The notes beneath the pieces were generated by a model. That model had not been told where the DNA came from. It was given only the letters and a program-made list of their open reading frames with translations, and searched no databases. This document shows, in pieces, positions 37,805-47,500 of a stretch of DNA of 64,000 bases. Numbering within the stretch: position 1 is the stretch's first letter; each line of letters starts with the position of its first letter. Source of the DNA: Pycnococcus provasolii (taxonomy: Eukaryota; Chlorophyta; Pseudoscourfieldiophyceae; Pseudoscourfieldiales; Pycnococcaceae); contig OW568892.1 of NCBI GenBank assembly GCA_938743325.2, positions 372,001 to 436,000 on the forward strand, in the 5' to 3' direction. Both the position numbers and the translations under genes were made by a program.

Positions 37805-40800
37805 TCACGCACGCCTCCACCTCCGCCCAGGCACGAATGCGAAGCGCAGGCTCAAGTACAGCAAGAGCGACAAAAAGATCGTGTGCAGCCACAGCGCTGT
37901 CGAGTGACGAAGCACACTGCTCTTGCGATCGACGCCTACCACGCTAAGGAAGGTGTTACCCTGCACACCCTCGATCGATGTCCAAGTACCAGCCATTTCG
38001 ACGTCAAGACGAAAGTTCATCTGATTATCTTTCAACTCGTTCAGCAAAAACGAACTAAACGTCTGGTAGAACGGACTGAGCTGTCGCAGTGCAAGCGTGA
38101 TGGGCGGCATCGATGCGGGGTTGACGAGGAAACCGCCAAACAGCACCATGAAAAGAATCACAATTGCCAGCACGACAATTGCAACTCCCATGCTCGGCGA
38201 GAGCGTTGCCACCAACATAGCCAAGATTCCCATGTTCGTAGTGTACAGTGCTCCAATTCCAATGAATACGAAGAATGACTGTGTGGACGCCCTTAATCCC
38301 ATGAGCGGATAGAAGATCGAACCGTAGATTATTGTAGGAATCACTCGCAGCAGAAGGCTGTCGGCAAGCACACGCGCGAGTAGCAACGAATATACGGGAA
38401 AGTCCAGATTCAGCAAGCCCGTTTGGTCGCGATAGCGGCTCTCGAACGTAGGGTCGATCGCACTCATTCCAGCAAATCCCCAGAGGCTGGCGAAAAAGAA
38501 GAACGCGCCCATTCTGTTGATGACGCCAGGCAGTGTGGCGGGGACGTCGAAATACACGAGTCCAAGCATCACGCCAAGTGCTGCGGCAGCAACAAGGTGC
38601 GTAGCAAACAGAGCGGGTCGACGGAGCACGGATCGGAACTCGCGTACGATGAGATGCCAGAGCGACACGGATAAGACGGGCCGACGCAACGCGGGCGGTG
38701 GTGGTTCCCACTCAAGCACATCCTCTGCGGCAGCAGCATTGTCGCCGTTGTCGTGAACCGGCGCTACTGCTTTTGCCGCTGCTGCTGCACGAGCATTCTG
38801 GCGTTTCGCAGCCGCACGCAGCGAAGCATGCGACAAACTCACGAGCACGTCTGCCGGTGACGCCTGCGTGACCGCCGCAGCCTTCTTCTCGATGTGTATC
38901 TTCCTCCTAGTCTCCTCAACAATCGCAGCACTTTCAGGCGGTGGTGCCGTGGCTATCGCCTGCCCAACAAGCGACGCGACGATGCCTCGAGGCGTTGTTG
39001 CCGCAGAAATCACCTCGCAGCTCGCGCGACAATCGTCGCCAGCCTCGGGCCGATGCATTGCCTCCTCCACTTCCTGCTCCTCCTCAGCTTCTGGACACAC
39101 GTCAAGATCACCAACATCTGCATCTCCAGCCATGCCAGCCCTCACAACGTCCAGAAGAACGCTTTCCCTTGGTGTGCCAGTCCACGCAATGCGACCCTCT
39201 GCCACAACGAACACCCTTTGAAATTCGTCGAAGAGCGCGCTGCTTGGCTGGTGAATGGTCAACGCGACGATACGCCGCTGCTGAGATGTGCACCATATGC
39301 TCTCTCCCTCCGAGTAGCGGCGAAGACAGGAAACCACATCCATTGCGCTCAAGGCATCGAGTCCACTCGTCGGCTCATCGGCAAGTACGATGCTCGGCTC
39401 AGCTGCGAGCTGACATGCGAGCACCGTCTTTCGCCTCTCTCCACCAGACAGGTTGGAGTCCGCTCCCATACCAGATCCAACACGGCGCATCCACGCAGCG
39501 CGCTTTAGGCCAACGTCGTCAAGAACAGCGTCAGCAACGAATGATGCACGGCTGCGTGTCAGGTGCGGGGATCGCAGGGAGACGTACAGGTGCACGTTCT
39601 CGCGTGCCGACAGGAATGGGCACAGCAGCGCATCTGTCTGCTCCATGAAAACGAGGTGCGTGAGGTAGCGCGAGCGTGACCACCAACTCAGTCTGCACGA
39701 CGACGACGTGCTTGAGTCTGAGCTCAGCGTGCTCGTGCCGGAATCTCGGCGTGCGGGTAGTGTCCACTCGCTGCGCTTTGACTTCGACGCGAATGGCCAA
39801 CTGCGTTGCGTTGTCGTCTCCATGCCGCCAACATTCTCTTCCTCCTCCTCCTCGTTGTTGTAGTTGTTGTTATTGTTGTTGTCGTTGTCATCATAATCAA
39901 CGTCGTCGTCGTCGTCGTCTGTGTCAGACGCATACCCGTCACACTCGCGACCAAGCACCAACTTTCCATCTACATACACGGCTCCCGTGATCTCGACGCC
40001 CATCGGCATTGGCGCCTGTGCAATGGCACGAAGCATCGTCGACTTTCCAGCACCACTTTGTCCAAGGATGGCGGTAAGCTCTCCGCTGATGAGGTTGCCA
40101 CTCACACCCTCCAGGATCGTGGAGAGGTTCCTCGCTTTCTTCGAGCTCTTCGACAACTCTTCACCTCGCGCCGTGTTTGGCGGCGAATCTGTCGCGGGTG
40201 GTGCTGTAGCACAGCAGATGCTCTTTGGTCCCATGCGTCGGCACGCATCAAGGCCAAATGCGGGTGACGCGGACACCGATATATTCCGGAATTCGAGTAA
40301 GTCAACGGGTGGCGATGAAATGACGATTTTTCGCGAAGAAGGTGCTGCTGCTGTCGCCTGCATCGCCGCGAAAGACGGTTCAGTTACCGCCACGCACTCT
40401 GCGTCAGGTTCGTCGTTTCCGTTCGTCGATGCCGACTGCGTCAGATCCACCATCATCACGTTCGCTTCTGCCGATTCCTTCTCGTCGACTTGCTGAAGGC
40501 AACGACGCCGAGCAAGATTCACGCGTATTGAGCTGAAAACGGCTCGGCATATCGTCAGCAGAAATGCAATCGCAAGGCTAGTGACGAGGAGTTGCGCGGC
40601 GATCTTGTCCGTGTATCCGAGCGGAAAGGCATCTGGTATCTTCGATGATGCACCACCTCCCATCATTCCCCCGGCGGAGCTTGCGGCTCGTGCTGCCGCT
40701 GCCTCGACCGCGGCATCATCTTGCGGCGTAGAAGCCGAGCGTGTCGTGAGAGGACCCACTTCTTCAAGGCTTTCGCCGTTCTCCGGCGCTGGCGCGACGT

Positions 40801-41455
40801 CGTTGTCTGCGCATTTCGCCATGCACATCTCGACGTCGTTGTTCTCGGCTGCCACTTGGTTGAGGTCCCACACCTGCAGGACACAGGCTGGCGGGAATAC
40901 GCCCTTGAACGGGTTCGATTCCTTGCACGTGGAGAAGACGTTGAGGAGGTTCATGAGGGACATGCCCTTCTCGGAGAGCAAGCCTGGAAGTACCTCCATC
41001 ACGCACGCGCTGATTTCGCTGTCCAGCGGGTTTTTAGGCTTCCAGTCGATGGTGTACGGGTCGATGCCCGCCTCTGCGAAAGGTTTCCACAGATCGCAGA
41101 GGCAGTCGTGGCAGTCGAACAGTTCGTTTCTTTGATCGCACACGTTCTGCGGCGCGATTCCCTTCCACGCCGTCGTCGCGTAGACGTCATTGGCAGAAAC
41201 GCGGCACGCGTGGGATTGTTCTCCTCCCGCCGCTTCTATAGAAGAGGACTTCTGCAGGTCGGGTGTAGAGTCATTAGTGGCATTGAGCGCAGCATCACCC
41301 TGAAGGTTCGCAGCAGCATGTTGAGATTGCTGCGCGCGAAGCAGGAATGCGCTCACGCCGTTCCCGGACGCGCCGAGTGCCAACAGCAGGAGCAGGAGCA
41401 GGGGGAGTGTGTTATGATTGCCAGCAGCCGAGGCAGCACGCCGTCCGTCACGCAT
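37805..41455 (-). CDS. ABCG-type half transporter with secretory N-terminal domain
   Basis: 1216 aa from the ATG at 41455; upstream in-frame codons to 41833 are repeat-derived and rejected. Residues about 17-35 are a signal peptide (TLPLLLLLLLALGASG). Residues 40-270 are a Cys-rich extracytosolic domain (CDQRNELFDCHDCLCDLW…CVMEVLPGLL). A membrane helix (LLVTSLAIAFLLTICRAVF) precedes the ABC domain: Walker A GQSGAGKST (about 468), signature LSGGERRKT (about 675), Walker B VLADEPTSGLD, and H-loop TIHQPSSA. The ABC2 membrane domain covers about 920-1210 with six helices. Cargo is unknown. A 60-residue Asp/Asn-rich insertion sits between Walker A and the signature. The domain order (secreted Cys-rich, TM, NBD, TMD) is typical of oomycete/algal and some plant ABCG proteins (like AtABCG24/28). 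Confidence 0.9.
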   Translation of the reverse strand: MRDGRRAASAAGNHNTLPLLLLLLLALGASGNGVSAFLLRAQQSQHAAANLQGDAALNATNDSTPDLQKSSSIEAAGGEQSHACRVSANDVYATTAWKGIAPQNVCDQRNELFDCHDCLCDLWKPFAEAGIDPYTIDWKPKNPLDSEISACVMEVLPGLLSEKGMSLMNLLNVFSTCKESNPFKGVFPPACVLQVWDLNQVAAENNDVEMCMAKCADNDVAPAPENGESLEEVGPLTTRSASTPQDDAAVEAAAARAASSAGGMMGGGASSKIPDAFPLGYTDKIAAQLLVTSLAIAFLLTICRAVFSSIRVNLARRRCLQQVDEKESAEANVMMVDLTQSASTNGNDEPDAECVAVTEPSFAAMQATAAAPSSRKIVISSPPVDLLEFRNISVSASPAFGLDACRRMGPKSICCATAPPATDSPPNTARGEELSKSSKKARNLSTILEGVSGNLISGELTAILGQSGAGKSTMLRAIAQAPMPMGVEITGAVYVDGKLVLGRECDGYASDTDDDDDDVDYDDNDNNNNNNYNNEEEEEENVGGMETTTQRSWPFASKSKRSEWTLPARRDSGTSTLSSDSSTSSSCRLSWWSRSRYLTHLVFMEQTDALLCPFLSARENVHLYVSLRSPHLTRSRASFVADAVLDDVGLKRAAWMRRVGSGMGADSNLSGGERRKTVLACQLAAEPSIVLADEPTSGLDALSAMDVVSCLRRYSEGESIWCTSQQRRIVALTIHQPSSALFDEFQRVFVVAEGRIAWTGTPRESVLLDVVRAGMAGDADVGDLDVCPEAEEEQEVEEAMHRPEAGDDCRASCEVISAATTPRGIVASLVGQAIATAPPPESAAIVEETRRKIHIEKKAAAVTQASPADVLVSLSHASLRAAAKRQNARAAAAAKAVAPVHDNGDNAAAAEDVLEWEPPPPALRRPVLSVSLWHLIVREFRSVLRRPALFATHLVAAAALGVMLGLVYFDVPATLPGVINRMGAFFFFASLWGFAGMSAIDPTFESRYRDQTGLLNLDFPVYSLLLARVLADSLLLRVIPTIIYGSIFYPLMGLRASTQSFFVFIGIGALYTTNMGILAMLVATLSPSMGVAIVVLAIVILFMVLFGGFLVNPASMPPITLALRQLSPFYQTFSSFLLNELKDNQMNFRLDVEMAGTWTSIEGVQGNTFLSVVGVDRKSSVLRHSTALWLHTIFLSLLLYLSLRFAFVPGRRWRRA

Positions 41456-42028
41456 CGCACCCCGTCGTGCTCCACCGCGTGCGCGACGACGCACAAGAAT
41501 AGTAATTGTAGGACTGAAGGGGTGGTCAGAATTAGGTCGAGTTTCCGGGTCGCGTTTTCTTTTGTTTTGACGACTTAAAAGGCAGAATTGAACAGCCGGG
41601 GCATTATCATCCCAACAACCTGTTCCCATCGATCGAGCCGCGCCAAGCGACAGTCCCGACTGAAAGTCCCGACTTCCCACCCTGGGGAAGTCGAGGGGAA
41701 TTTGGGGAATTCGACCGTCGAGGGAATTTGAGGGAATTCGACCGTCAGGGGGAATTTGGGCAACGGTCACCCCTATTCCCCGACCCCGACAACCCTTGGC
41801 GTCCACGAAACATGGGGAACCCCGAATTCCCAAGTCCTGAGTTTAGGTCGGGACAAAGTCGATTGACTGCCCAAAGCCGTGTCACACATTTTGCATGGAA
41901 AATAGGTCTTAACAAAGTTTGTTTTACAACCGAAACATTCTATACATACAGCAAATACAACGAAGCTCATTTCACTGTGCGCGTGGCGGTGGCGGGTGCA
42001 CTCATCCATCACCGTCGTCGTCGTCACT
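41456..42028. other. Intergenic region with tandem GGGAATT repeats
   Basis: Upstream of ABCG and downstream of the SET gene. It holds the 27-bp tandem array at 41691-41766, CCCGACT duplications at 41651-41676 and AACCCCGAATTCCC at 41818. No gene is seen. Confidence 0.55.
41691..41766. repeat. 27-bp tandem repeat, 2.8 copies
   Basis: Units of the form TCGAGGGAATTTGAGGGAATTCGACCG at 41691-41717, 41718-41744 and a partial third to 41766. It lies about 240-310 bp upstream of the ABCG start and carries repeated GGGAATT motifs, so it may be regulatory or simply a local minisatellite. Confidence 0.8.
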
Positions 42029-43759
42029 CTACCACACCCAACCTCGGCACTTCTCGGAGCCGCACGCGCACCGCTCCACCTTGCGCATCTGGCTCACCTT
42101 TCGGCCGGGACAGTAGTCGATCGACAGCTCGCTACCCTTGGCGATATCCACCCTCGCGAAGAACCCAACGCGAGGGATCGTCGACACCACGGTGCTCGCT
42201 TCGATCGCCGCGGGCATCTCCAGCGTTGTCATGTTAGGCTCGCAGCAGTGGTTGAACATGCGCCCCACGTTCCCAAACAGCGTCGGGTCGATCGTCAGCG
42301 TGTCATTCGGATTTGCGCTCGCTCCCGCAGGCACGTCGTGGAGGTAGAACAGGCCAAAGTGCGTGTAGTTCTTCTCACGCTTTCGCGCGAGGTCGTTCGA
42401 CAGAAGCTCGCCGACGTACTCGACGATGAACGAGCCTTTCGGGATGTCCTCTCCGGCAAAGACGCCGTACCCGCGCGAGCCCGTGGGGCGAATCAAAATC
42501 GGCCTTGGGACCGCACCCGTGTGCACCTGCCACGTCGGACATCTCTCTCTCATCGCTTGCGTGATGGTCACCTTGCTCGCGGCGGAGCTCTTCCCCTTGC
42601 TCGACTTCTTCGCCGCAGACTCCTCCTTCGCGACGGCGCAGACGGACTTGGCAATCCCGCGGCATGCACACTTCGGCGCGAAGATGCGCGGCTCAATCTC
42701 GTACTTCGCTCCACCCTCGTCCGGTGCGTCAGCTTCAGACGAGCGGTTCTTCTTGGAGTCCACCAACTTTCCCTTCGAATCAACCTTGAAGAGGCAGTTG
42801 CGTGCGTCGCCGCGCAGCACGCGCTCTGCGCTGTACTGAAATCCAAGGTGGTTGGGATGGATGCCAAGCCCGCTCACGTTCGTCTGCCACTTGATCCACT
42901 CCTTGTCCGCCTCGTCGTCCAAGTTCACGACAGCCTGCTTAGCTTTGGCTGGTTTCTGATCCTCCTCCGTTTCCGGTAAGCACCCGCTGCACGCCGTCTT
43001 CATGCAGTACAGAAGCTGCTTCGATGGCCCGTGACGCGCCTTGTGTACAGCCGCGCCGTCAGCCTTGTATCCCTGTCTTGCGAGCGGTCCAGCGGCGTGG
43101 AACATGCCGTGCGACACTTCATTGAGCGTGGAGATTTCGACGTGGTGCGAGCCACCCTTGTACGTGAAGAGCGGCTTGGTTCCCACGGGCGACAGTCTTT
43201 TGGATGCTGGAGCAAGCCATCGCACGCACACGGTTTTGTTGGTTCGGTTGATGCTGGTGACGCGCCCGTACCACGGGTTCTTCGGGTCGCCGCTGTTGAC
43301 GTGCACCCAGTCTTGAATGCGTATGTCCGTTGCCTGTATGCCGTTGGGATCGTCGATGTCGATGCCGTTGTCGTTGTCGTTCGGTTCGTCGTCGTCGTCG
43401 TCGTGTTCGTCGTCCTGCGACACGTTGCCAGCTGCTGCCGCCCGTTTTGCGGCGGACTGTTCTGCGACGGACACGCATACGTTCTTCCGCTTTCCGGTGT
43501 AGAAGCCTCCTTTTCGCACGACGACGTTCGCCTGCGCCTTGGTTGTTGTGTTGACGTTGATCGTTCTCCCGTTCGTGTGGAATCCCGACTCGACTGCGGT
43601 TCGGAACGTTCCTTTCCACGACGGCGGTAGGAGACTCGTTGCTTCGTGCCTCCTCCTGTAGTTCTTGATAGCTTCTGCGGCCCCTCCCGGTTCCTTCTCG
43701 AGTAGCTTGGATGCCTTCTGCAACAGCACGTGCGAGGGGCCGGAGTGGTGCGACGACAT
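42029..43759 (-). CDS. SET-domain lysine methyltransferase with post-SET
   Basis: 576 aa from the ATG at 43759. Residues about 170-225 (DIRIQDWVHVNSGDPKNPWYGRV…VCVRWLAP) look like a Tudor/BAH-type chromatin reader strand set. The catalytic SET domain is about 425-560: RGYGVFAGEDIPKGSFIVEYVGELL, the cofactor/knot motif FNHCCEPNM (about 505) and the ELSIDYCPG segment. A post-SET CxCx4C zinc site (CACGSEKC) closes the protein. It should methylate histone or other lysines using S-adenosylmethionine; the specific target cannot be told. In-frame codons upstream of 43759 are purine-poor leader sequence and were not used. Confidence 0.88.
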   Translation of the reverse strand: MSSHHSGPSHVLLQKASKLLEKEPGGAAEAIKNYRRRHEATSLLPPSWKGTFRTAVESGFHTNGRTINVNTTTKAQANVVVRKGGFYTGKRKNVCVSVAEQSAAKRAAAAGNVSQDDEHDDDDDEPNDNDNGIDIDDPNGIQATDIRIQDWVHVNSGDPKNPWYGRVTSINRTNKTVCVRWLAPASKRLSPVGTKPLFTYKGGSHHVEISTLNEVSHGMFHAAGPLARQGYKADGAAVHKARHGPSKQLLYCMKTACSGCLPETEEDQKPAKAKQAVVNLDDEADKEWIKWQTNVSGLGIHPNHLGFQYSAERVLRGDARNCLFKVDSKGKLVDSKKNRSSEADAPDEGGAKYEIEPRIFAPKCACRGIAKSVCAVAKEESAAKKSSKGKSSAASKVTITQAMRERCPTWQVHTGAVPRPILIRPTGSRGYGVFAGEDIPKGSFIVEYVGELLSNDLARKREKNYTHFGLFYLHDVPAGASANPNDTLTIDPTLFGNVGRMFNHCCEPNMTTLEMPAAIEASTVVSTIPRVGFFARVDIAKGSELSIDYCPGRKVSQMRKVERCACGSEKCRGWVW

Positions 43760-44585
43760 GACAACCCGACGTTGACGGGAGCGACACGCGCTCGGGTTGA
43801 TGGAAGGGGGAAGGAAGGGGAAGGGGAAGGGGAGGAAGGGATCGGGAATTCGGGGAATTGGAATTGCACCTGGACCATGGGGGAATTCCCTGAAGAGAGA
43901 GGTGGGATCGAGCAAATCTATGGTACACCATCAACGAAACTTCTCCGTCTCATCGGGTGAGAGAAAGACGAGGGTTTCTCGCTGGTGCGTGCTCTATGCG
44001 TGCTCTACAACACCTCTCTACAACTGCCCATCAATCTCTAGTCTATCAACGAGGTGAGAGAACGCACGCACACAACCAGCGCCATTCCTTTTTGCCTGTT
44101 TATCTGGTTCTGCGGCAAGGAGAGGGCATAGACTACCCGGGTAGGATTCGAACCGAGCTTCGTTTCCTTTTCCATAACAAAAAGAAAACCGGAGAGCGGA
44201 CGATGGAAAACGTTCTCTATAATGAAAAAAATACCATCAACCTATGCCGGTCTGAGTTCAATTCCCTTTTCACGTGACATAAACAACATGCGATGCGCAA
44301 GCCGCAATGCATTGGCCACGATCGTTCTTTACGACAAGTTTCGATCGACGTCCGTGGTGGAAGTCCCGGCCTCCGGTGCCCGTTTCCTACGATAGAACGA
44401 ATCCCCTTCCTTCCCCTGAATGGCGAACTACCCTAAAGGTACCAACGGCCTCCTGCTTGTGAGCTTGCGGCGCCGAAACGCACCTCCTTCCCCCTTCTTC
44501 CCCCTCCTCCCCCTTCTCAACCTTCCCGAACAGCCGAAGTCTGGCCGTCCGACGCCAAGCCACTTTGCTCGCAAGTGGCGCTGAG
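43760..44585. other. Divergent intergenic region, contains a tRNA-like element
   Basis: 826 bp between the SET gene and the TerD-domain gene. It has AGGGGAAGG repeats at 43805-43840 and CGGGAATTCGGGGAATT at 43852. The tRNA-like element at 44125-44248 is the only structured feature. The last 150 bp are C/T-rich (CCCCTCCTCCCCCTTC). Confidence 0.5.
44125..44248 (-). other. tRNA-like element with perfect B box (function doubtful)
   Basis: On the minus strand the element starts GGCATAG and ends CTATGCC, a perfect 7-bp acceptor-like helix, and contains a consensus Pol III B box (GGTTCGAATCC) near the 3' end and an A-box-like TAGGTTGATGG at the 5' end. However, the T stem pairs poorly, 14 nt rather than 5 separate the T loop from the acceptor strand, a 7-T run follows the A box, and no anticodon arm can be placed. 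It may be a degenerate tRNA, a SINE-like relic or chance. Confidence 0.3.
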
Positions 44586-47500
44586 ATGGACGTTCTGGAG
44601 GTGCCACCACACGTCGTGGTGGGCCTCGTGAGGCGCGGCGAAGAGCCAGAGGTAGAGGCAATGGAAGTGGATGCTACTGTCGACAACACGTGGCTCTGGG
44701 GTCAAGTGCTGTCGGTTGTCCTCGCACAGTGCACCAACGCTAGTGGGCGAACCACCTTGGTGTACGATGCCATGGGGAAGCGTCCAGGGATCGCCTCGGT
44801 TGCGTGCACCTGTAGGGCTGGTCGCGAGGCGGCGCGCGCCGCCGGTCCCTTGTGGCTAGCTACGGTCGACTGCCGCCTCGCAGCCCCAGCCCCCGCCGGC
44901 ATCAACTTCGCCGCGCTCGCGGAGTGGATCTCTCGCGAGAGAGGAGAGCGGGACAAACTCTACAGCGCAGGAGGCGCTGTCGTTGGCACGCGCAGCAAAA
45001 TCGCCCCGACCCGCGTACTGGTCTGCGAGACGGCCGAGGGATCCGCCGTGCAATGGGTGCAGTGGCTGCGCGAACGACTCGAGGTTGGCCGCGCCCCGGC
45101 GGACGAGGACGAGGCCGAGACCAAGGTTCTCGTCGGCGGTGCACTCAGCGCCTTCTCAGCCAAGAGGGTCGAGGCCGAGGCTGAGGCGCCGTCACTTGGT
45201 TCTGCCGCTGCTGCCACGCCACGCACCGATCCGACCGCCGCCGACGCGACCTTGCTCCTGCAGGCACTGACGGGCGGCGGTGGCGCGGACGAGCCGATGG
45301 GAGAGGCTGCGGGGAAGCGCCCAGCCGCCAAGCGGGCAAGCCCCGCGTTGCTCGGCTGCGCAGTCGCCCACGCTGTGCATCAATCCATCCCCAGCGATGA
45401 CGCCGCGCGGGCAATAGCCGGCGTGGGTGGGGAACTGACGGCGCTGAGCACCGCCGCAGCGGCGGCGCTCAGCTCCCCCGACGCCGCACTGGCCGCCGCG
45501 CTGACCTACGGCGGTGCCGTTAGCGCCCGTCTCGCAGCCACCGGGTCGCGGGCGAAGCTTCCGAAGCGGGCGAGCATGCCCCGCGTGCTGCGGAGGGCAG
45601 TGGCGGCGGCGCTCGGGGCGCAGCCCTGGCATCGGCTCGCAGCGCTCCTCGGGCCGAGCAAGCGCGGGGTCGCCAAATCGGTGCTGCTGGGCGCGCACGC
45701 CGGGGAGCTACTCAAAGGCGTCTCTGGGGACGCAGCGAGAGGACGCCTCGCGCTTCTCTTGCTGCTCCTGCGGGGGGCCAAGTACCCGGTTTCGCCGTTG
45801 GAATGGGCCAAAGCGGAGCCATGGGGACTGGCGCGGGGCGCGCTCCGTGCTGCCGTGGCCTCGGGCGAGTACGGGCTGGCCGAGGGGCAGGAGGTGTGGG
45901 CGCGGGACGAGTGGCACAGCGCCGCCGCGCGCGTAAGGCTTAAGCCGCCGGTGCCGGCGGCGGGCGACGCGATGGTGCGCGCGGTGCTCTGCCAGCTCGG
46001 CAACAATCCAGCCGCGTGGGAAGTCATCGTCTCGGGCGGGCTCACCGCTCGCCAGGTGCTGACCAACGCCAGATCCCTCGCCGCCATGGCCGTGCCCGGC
46101 GCCCAGGTGGCGGCGCACGCCGCCCTTGCCCGCGCCCCTCCCGGCTGCCCCGGCGCCCCCGCTCCCGAGGACCTGCTCGCCGTGGCGTGGCGTCTCCGCG
46201 AGGAGTTCTCACCTGCAGGCACCGGTGCCGATCTCGAGCGCACCCGCGCCGCCGCCGCCGAGACCGCCGCTGAGGCGCTCGCCGAGGCGCGGAGCTTGCG
46301 GGAGCAGCTGGTTGGGAAAGGTGACGTCGACTCGCTCGTGCGGGCTGGGGCACGCCCGTCCCAGCCAGCTACGGGGACGCGGCGCAAGAGGGCCGTGCAG
46401 GACGCGGCGTTATGGAAGAAGCCCAGAACAGAGCGGCGGGGAAAAGAGGTGGAAGAGCTGGCGGCGGCGCGCACGGAGCTGGAGACCGGCGAGGAGTCGC
46501 CTGCGCTCGTGGGCGCAGTGGTGGCGGCGCTGGAACGGAGTGCGGGGGGAGTCGGCGAGGCGGGGCCGGAGGCGTGGCGGGCGCGCGGCCTGAGCTGGGT
46601 CACGGGGGAGATTCGCACGTTCAAAGACGCCCACGGGCAGGCGGTGCAGCGGGGCGGTGGGCGGTGGGTGGCAGAGGGCGCGGCGGCGGCCGCGGCGGCC
46701 ATCGCGCGCGCGTTCTCTGAGCGCGCTGCCGCCGAGTTTGCCGCGGAGGGGGCGGCGGCGCGGGCGGGCCCAGGGCACGGGCGGCCGGTCACCACAGCAG
46801 TCCTTGCCACCCGCGAGCTCACCGCCAACGCCCCACGCGCCGGCGCCCCTCCCCGCGCGCCTGCTGGATTCGCCGGCGCGGCCCTCCTCTGGCAGGGGGA
46901 GCAGGTGCGCCTCGGCACCCTCCGCGCCGCCGCCGCCGCCTCCGCCGCCGGGGAGGGGTCGGGCGAAGCCGATGGCGCAGATGGCCAGGAGGAGACGTTG
47001 CTGGCCGGCATCTACTGGTGCGAGCACCCCAAGGGGACGAAGGAGTACGAAGCTCACGATGGGAGTCTCGACCTCGACCTCTCCGTGTCGCTGTACGACC
47101 AGGCGTGGGAGCACGTTGCCTCGTGCTCCTACCAGCAAACAGAGATTCCGGGGGCGAAGCACTCGGGGGACTTAACGGAGGCGCCGTTCCCCGAGGGGGC
47201 GCGGGAGGAGGTGGCGGTGGATCTAGGGGCACTGCGGCGGGGGCACCCGTCGGCGGCGCACATCGTGCTCCTGTGCCAGAGCTACACGGGGGCACGCCTC
47301 GGCACCTTCAAGGACGCAGTGGTGTACGTCGCCTCCTCGGGCGGCGCCGCAGGCAGCGGCCGCCGCGACCTCTGTGCCCTCAGCATCGCTGGCGGCGCGG
47401 GCGGCGGCATAGCCGCCGGCGTCGTGTCGTTCGCCCCCTGGCGCGACGACCCCGTGTTCCGCCCAGACGGGCAGCCCAAATTCGCGGAGCGCGGCGAGCG

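Noticed and set aside
40911-40925. tRNA B-box-like GGGTTCGATTCC
   Set aside because: It is inside the conserved coding sequence of ABCG and has no cloverleaf around it.
41456-41833. N-terminal extension of the ABCG protein
   Set aside because: It is made from the 27-bp tandem repeats and would hide the signal peptide.
45506-47011. 501-codon ORF antisense to the TerD-domain gene
   Set aside because: Typical shadow ORF of very GC-rich coding sequence; the sense frame has strand-pattern domains and a good start.
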